Below, in pieces: positions 62,960 to 64,000 of a stretch of 64,000 nt of DNA. Both the position numbers and the translations under genes were made by a program. The DNA is from Prolixibacteraceae bacterium (lineage in GTDB: Bacteria > Bacteroidota > Bacteroidia > Bacteroidales > Prolixibacteraceae). Under the pieces are notes generated by a model. That model made no database searches and had not been told where the DNA came from. It saw only the letters and a list, made by a program, of their open reading frames with translations. Every line of letters starts with the position of its first letter. The stretch's first letter is position 1. The stretch spans positions 1 through 64,000 of the forward strand of contig JAIBEZ010000077.1 of NCBI GenBank assembly GCA_019459485.1. The letters run 5' to 3'.

Positions 62960-64000
62960 TCAATGACTTGGAGCACCGATCATTTTCAAATGATCGCCGG
63001 TGCTGTCAACAATTACTTTTTTCCACCATTCAGGATAACCTGGCTGGCTCGGACCTACAGGCATTCCAGTCTCTGAACGTTCAAAAACTCCATCTTTTTC
63101 TTTTTTGATGTTTCCATCAATAAATTTCACAATCAGGTACTGTGATAATTTCTTCCATTCCTTAGTCATTCCATTTGCCTGATTGACTGAATAATCGGTT
63201 AAAAACTGAAGCGCTTCCTTTTTCTTTCCGGCATTCCAAAGATTTTGAGCAGCCATGTCAACACTTGGTGTGTATGCTACAAATTTATCTTCCAGATTCT
63301 TCTGAACTTTCAACACATCAGGAATCATGGCATCGTAACGAAGGTATGCGAAATTCGAAACTGTATTAAATGTCCAGAACGCGGAAGTTTCTGACCATGT
63401 AAGCAAATCGCCGTTTCCTTCCTTAAAGCACTCCGGAATTTCAGTTATTCCGCAGTACATTGGTGCATAAACTGTACTGTAAGAATCGTCAACGCCAAAC
63501 CAAAGAATTCCGCCAATTGGATTGGGCAACCACGAACGCGATTGGGCTACAAATGAAAAACCGGTCTGCTGGGTTGAAATTGCCCGTTCGTTTACGTAGT
63601 CAGCCGAATCAACTTCAAAAGTTAAAGGACGCCAGCGATAAGGCAATTTGAATGGACCTGCACCGGCATCTTTGGTCATGTCCAAAGCTGTTCCCTGGTA
63701 ATGATCGCGCATCATCCCCATCACATCCTGAATTGTCAGTTTTTTATCAGGCTTAATCCATAAAGGCATCCGGTTAGATGGAAATTTATTATCTCCACCA
63801 TGTTTCACAATTCCGAGTGCATATTCTTCGTATTGTTTCATTCCTGAAAACACTTTATTAAAACCGGCAAATACACGGGCATCGCTAAAACGTGCGCCAC
63901 TGAAATCGACCGGAGCATAAACATCGGAAAAACTAAAATCCTTGTTGAGCCCATCGAACCAACCTTTTTCGCGTGCAAATGAGATAACATCCTTAGCAAA
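62960..64000 (-). CDS. C69-family dipeptidase, N-terminus cut by the window edge
   Basis: 347 residues visible, in frame to the last base of the window (the frame enters as FAKDVISFAREKGWFDG). The pattern matches the C-terminal two-thirds of peptidase family C69 (PepD/U34 dipeptidases): LWIKPDKKLTIQDVMGMMRDHYQG, then SRSWLPNPIGGILWFGVDD, and EWKKLSQYLIVKFIDG. The Ntn-type catalytic cysteine near the start is outside the window. It is upstream of rplS on the same strand, but rplS has its own promoter. Confidence 0.9.
   Translation of the reverse strand, partial: FAKDVISFAREKGWFDGLNKDFSFSDVYAPVDFSGARFSDARVFAGFNKVFSGMKQYEEYALGIVKHGGDNKFPSNRMPLWIKPDKKLTIQDVMGMMRDHYQGTALDMTKDAGAGPFKLPYRWRPLTFEVDSADYVNERAISTQQTGFSFVAQSRSWLPNPIGGILWFGVDDSYSTVYAPMYCGITEIPECFKEGNGDLLTWSETSAFWTFNTVSNFAYLRYDAMIPDVLKVQKNLEDKFVAYTPSVDMAAQNLWNAGKKKEALQFLTDYSVNQANGMTKEWKKLSQYLIVKFIDGNIKKEKDGVFERSETGMPVGPSQPGYPEWWKKVIVDSTGDHLKMIGAPSH

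Overview
The window is a stretch of chromosome from a member of the Bacteroidota, probably the Bacteroidales/Marinilabiliales side of the phylum (the finer placement is inference). Evidence for the phylum: a secreted GH16 enzyme with a Por/type IX secretion C-terminal sorting domain, a large Porin_10-type outer-membrane protein, a NigD-like lipoprotein, a pyrophosphate-dependent phosphofructokinase, the gene order purH-mreB-mreC-mreD-mrdA-rodA, and a recurrent TAnnTTTG promoter box (with TTTG or TTG 18-21 bases upstream in the best cases) ahead of many genes. No tRNA, rRNA or CRISPR array was seen.

Layout. 1-7759: elongasome operon (purH, mreBCD, PBP2, RodA) on the minus strand. 7920-11940: an FtsX-type permease, then a two-gene accessory cassette (small beta-barrel plus GH16) bracketed by direct copies of a 42-base palindromic repeat. 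11942-17242: mgtE, rsmA, a flippase-like membrane protein overlapping a LolC/E-type permease, and a CoA-type Nudix hydrolase. 17243-24388: a possible small RNA, a porin, and topoisomerase IV (parE-parC). 24521-27318: aroK, miaA, a first Fic protein, smpB. 27464-31104: an uncharacterised pair (UPF0158 zinc-ribbon protein and a 470-residue helical protein) divergent from a second Fic/DUF4172 protein whose promoter carries two 51-base repeats full of TGCGGCGAA sites. 31168-33758: aspC, an alpha/beta hydrolase that seems to lack its catalytic histidine, GroES.

33800-39200 is accessory: a cluster of palindromes, a secreted protein built from five E-x-W-M repeats with PspC behind it, an exported MsrA/YCII pair, a 21-bp tandem array, and a small island inserted at the 3' end of a phosphoesterase gene. 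The island carries an AlbA/ATPase-like regulator, the first 43 codons of a type I restriction HsdR, and a displaced second copy of the phosphoesterase 3' end. 39354-47976: alpha-2-macroglobulin plus PBP1C (periplasmic defence and repair) and SixA. 48103-58870: rsmE, S9 peptidase, NigD-like lipoprotein, thioredoxin, PFP, a zinc ribbon, RHH protein, an SPFH-PH-hydrolase operon, a small acidic protein and an ECF sigma factor. 58941-64000: uvrA, a second 21-bp tandem array flanked by perfect-type palindromes, rplS, and a C69 dipeptidase that runs off the right edge.

The most novel-looking items are the E-x-W-M repeat protein with its long leader, the related 21-bp intergenic arrays, the Fic operator array, and the 3'-end swapping island. 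Several start codons were moved downstream of the most upstream in-frame start because a -7 promoter box overlaps or lies inside the longer reading frame.
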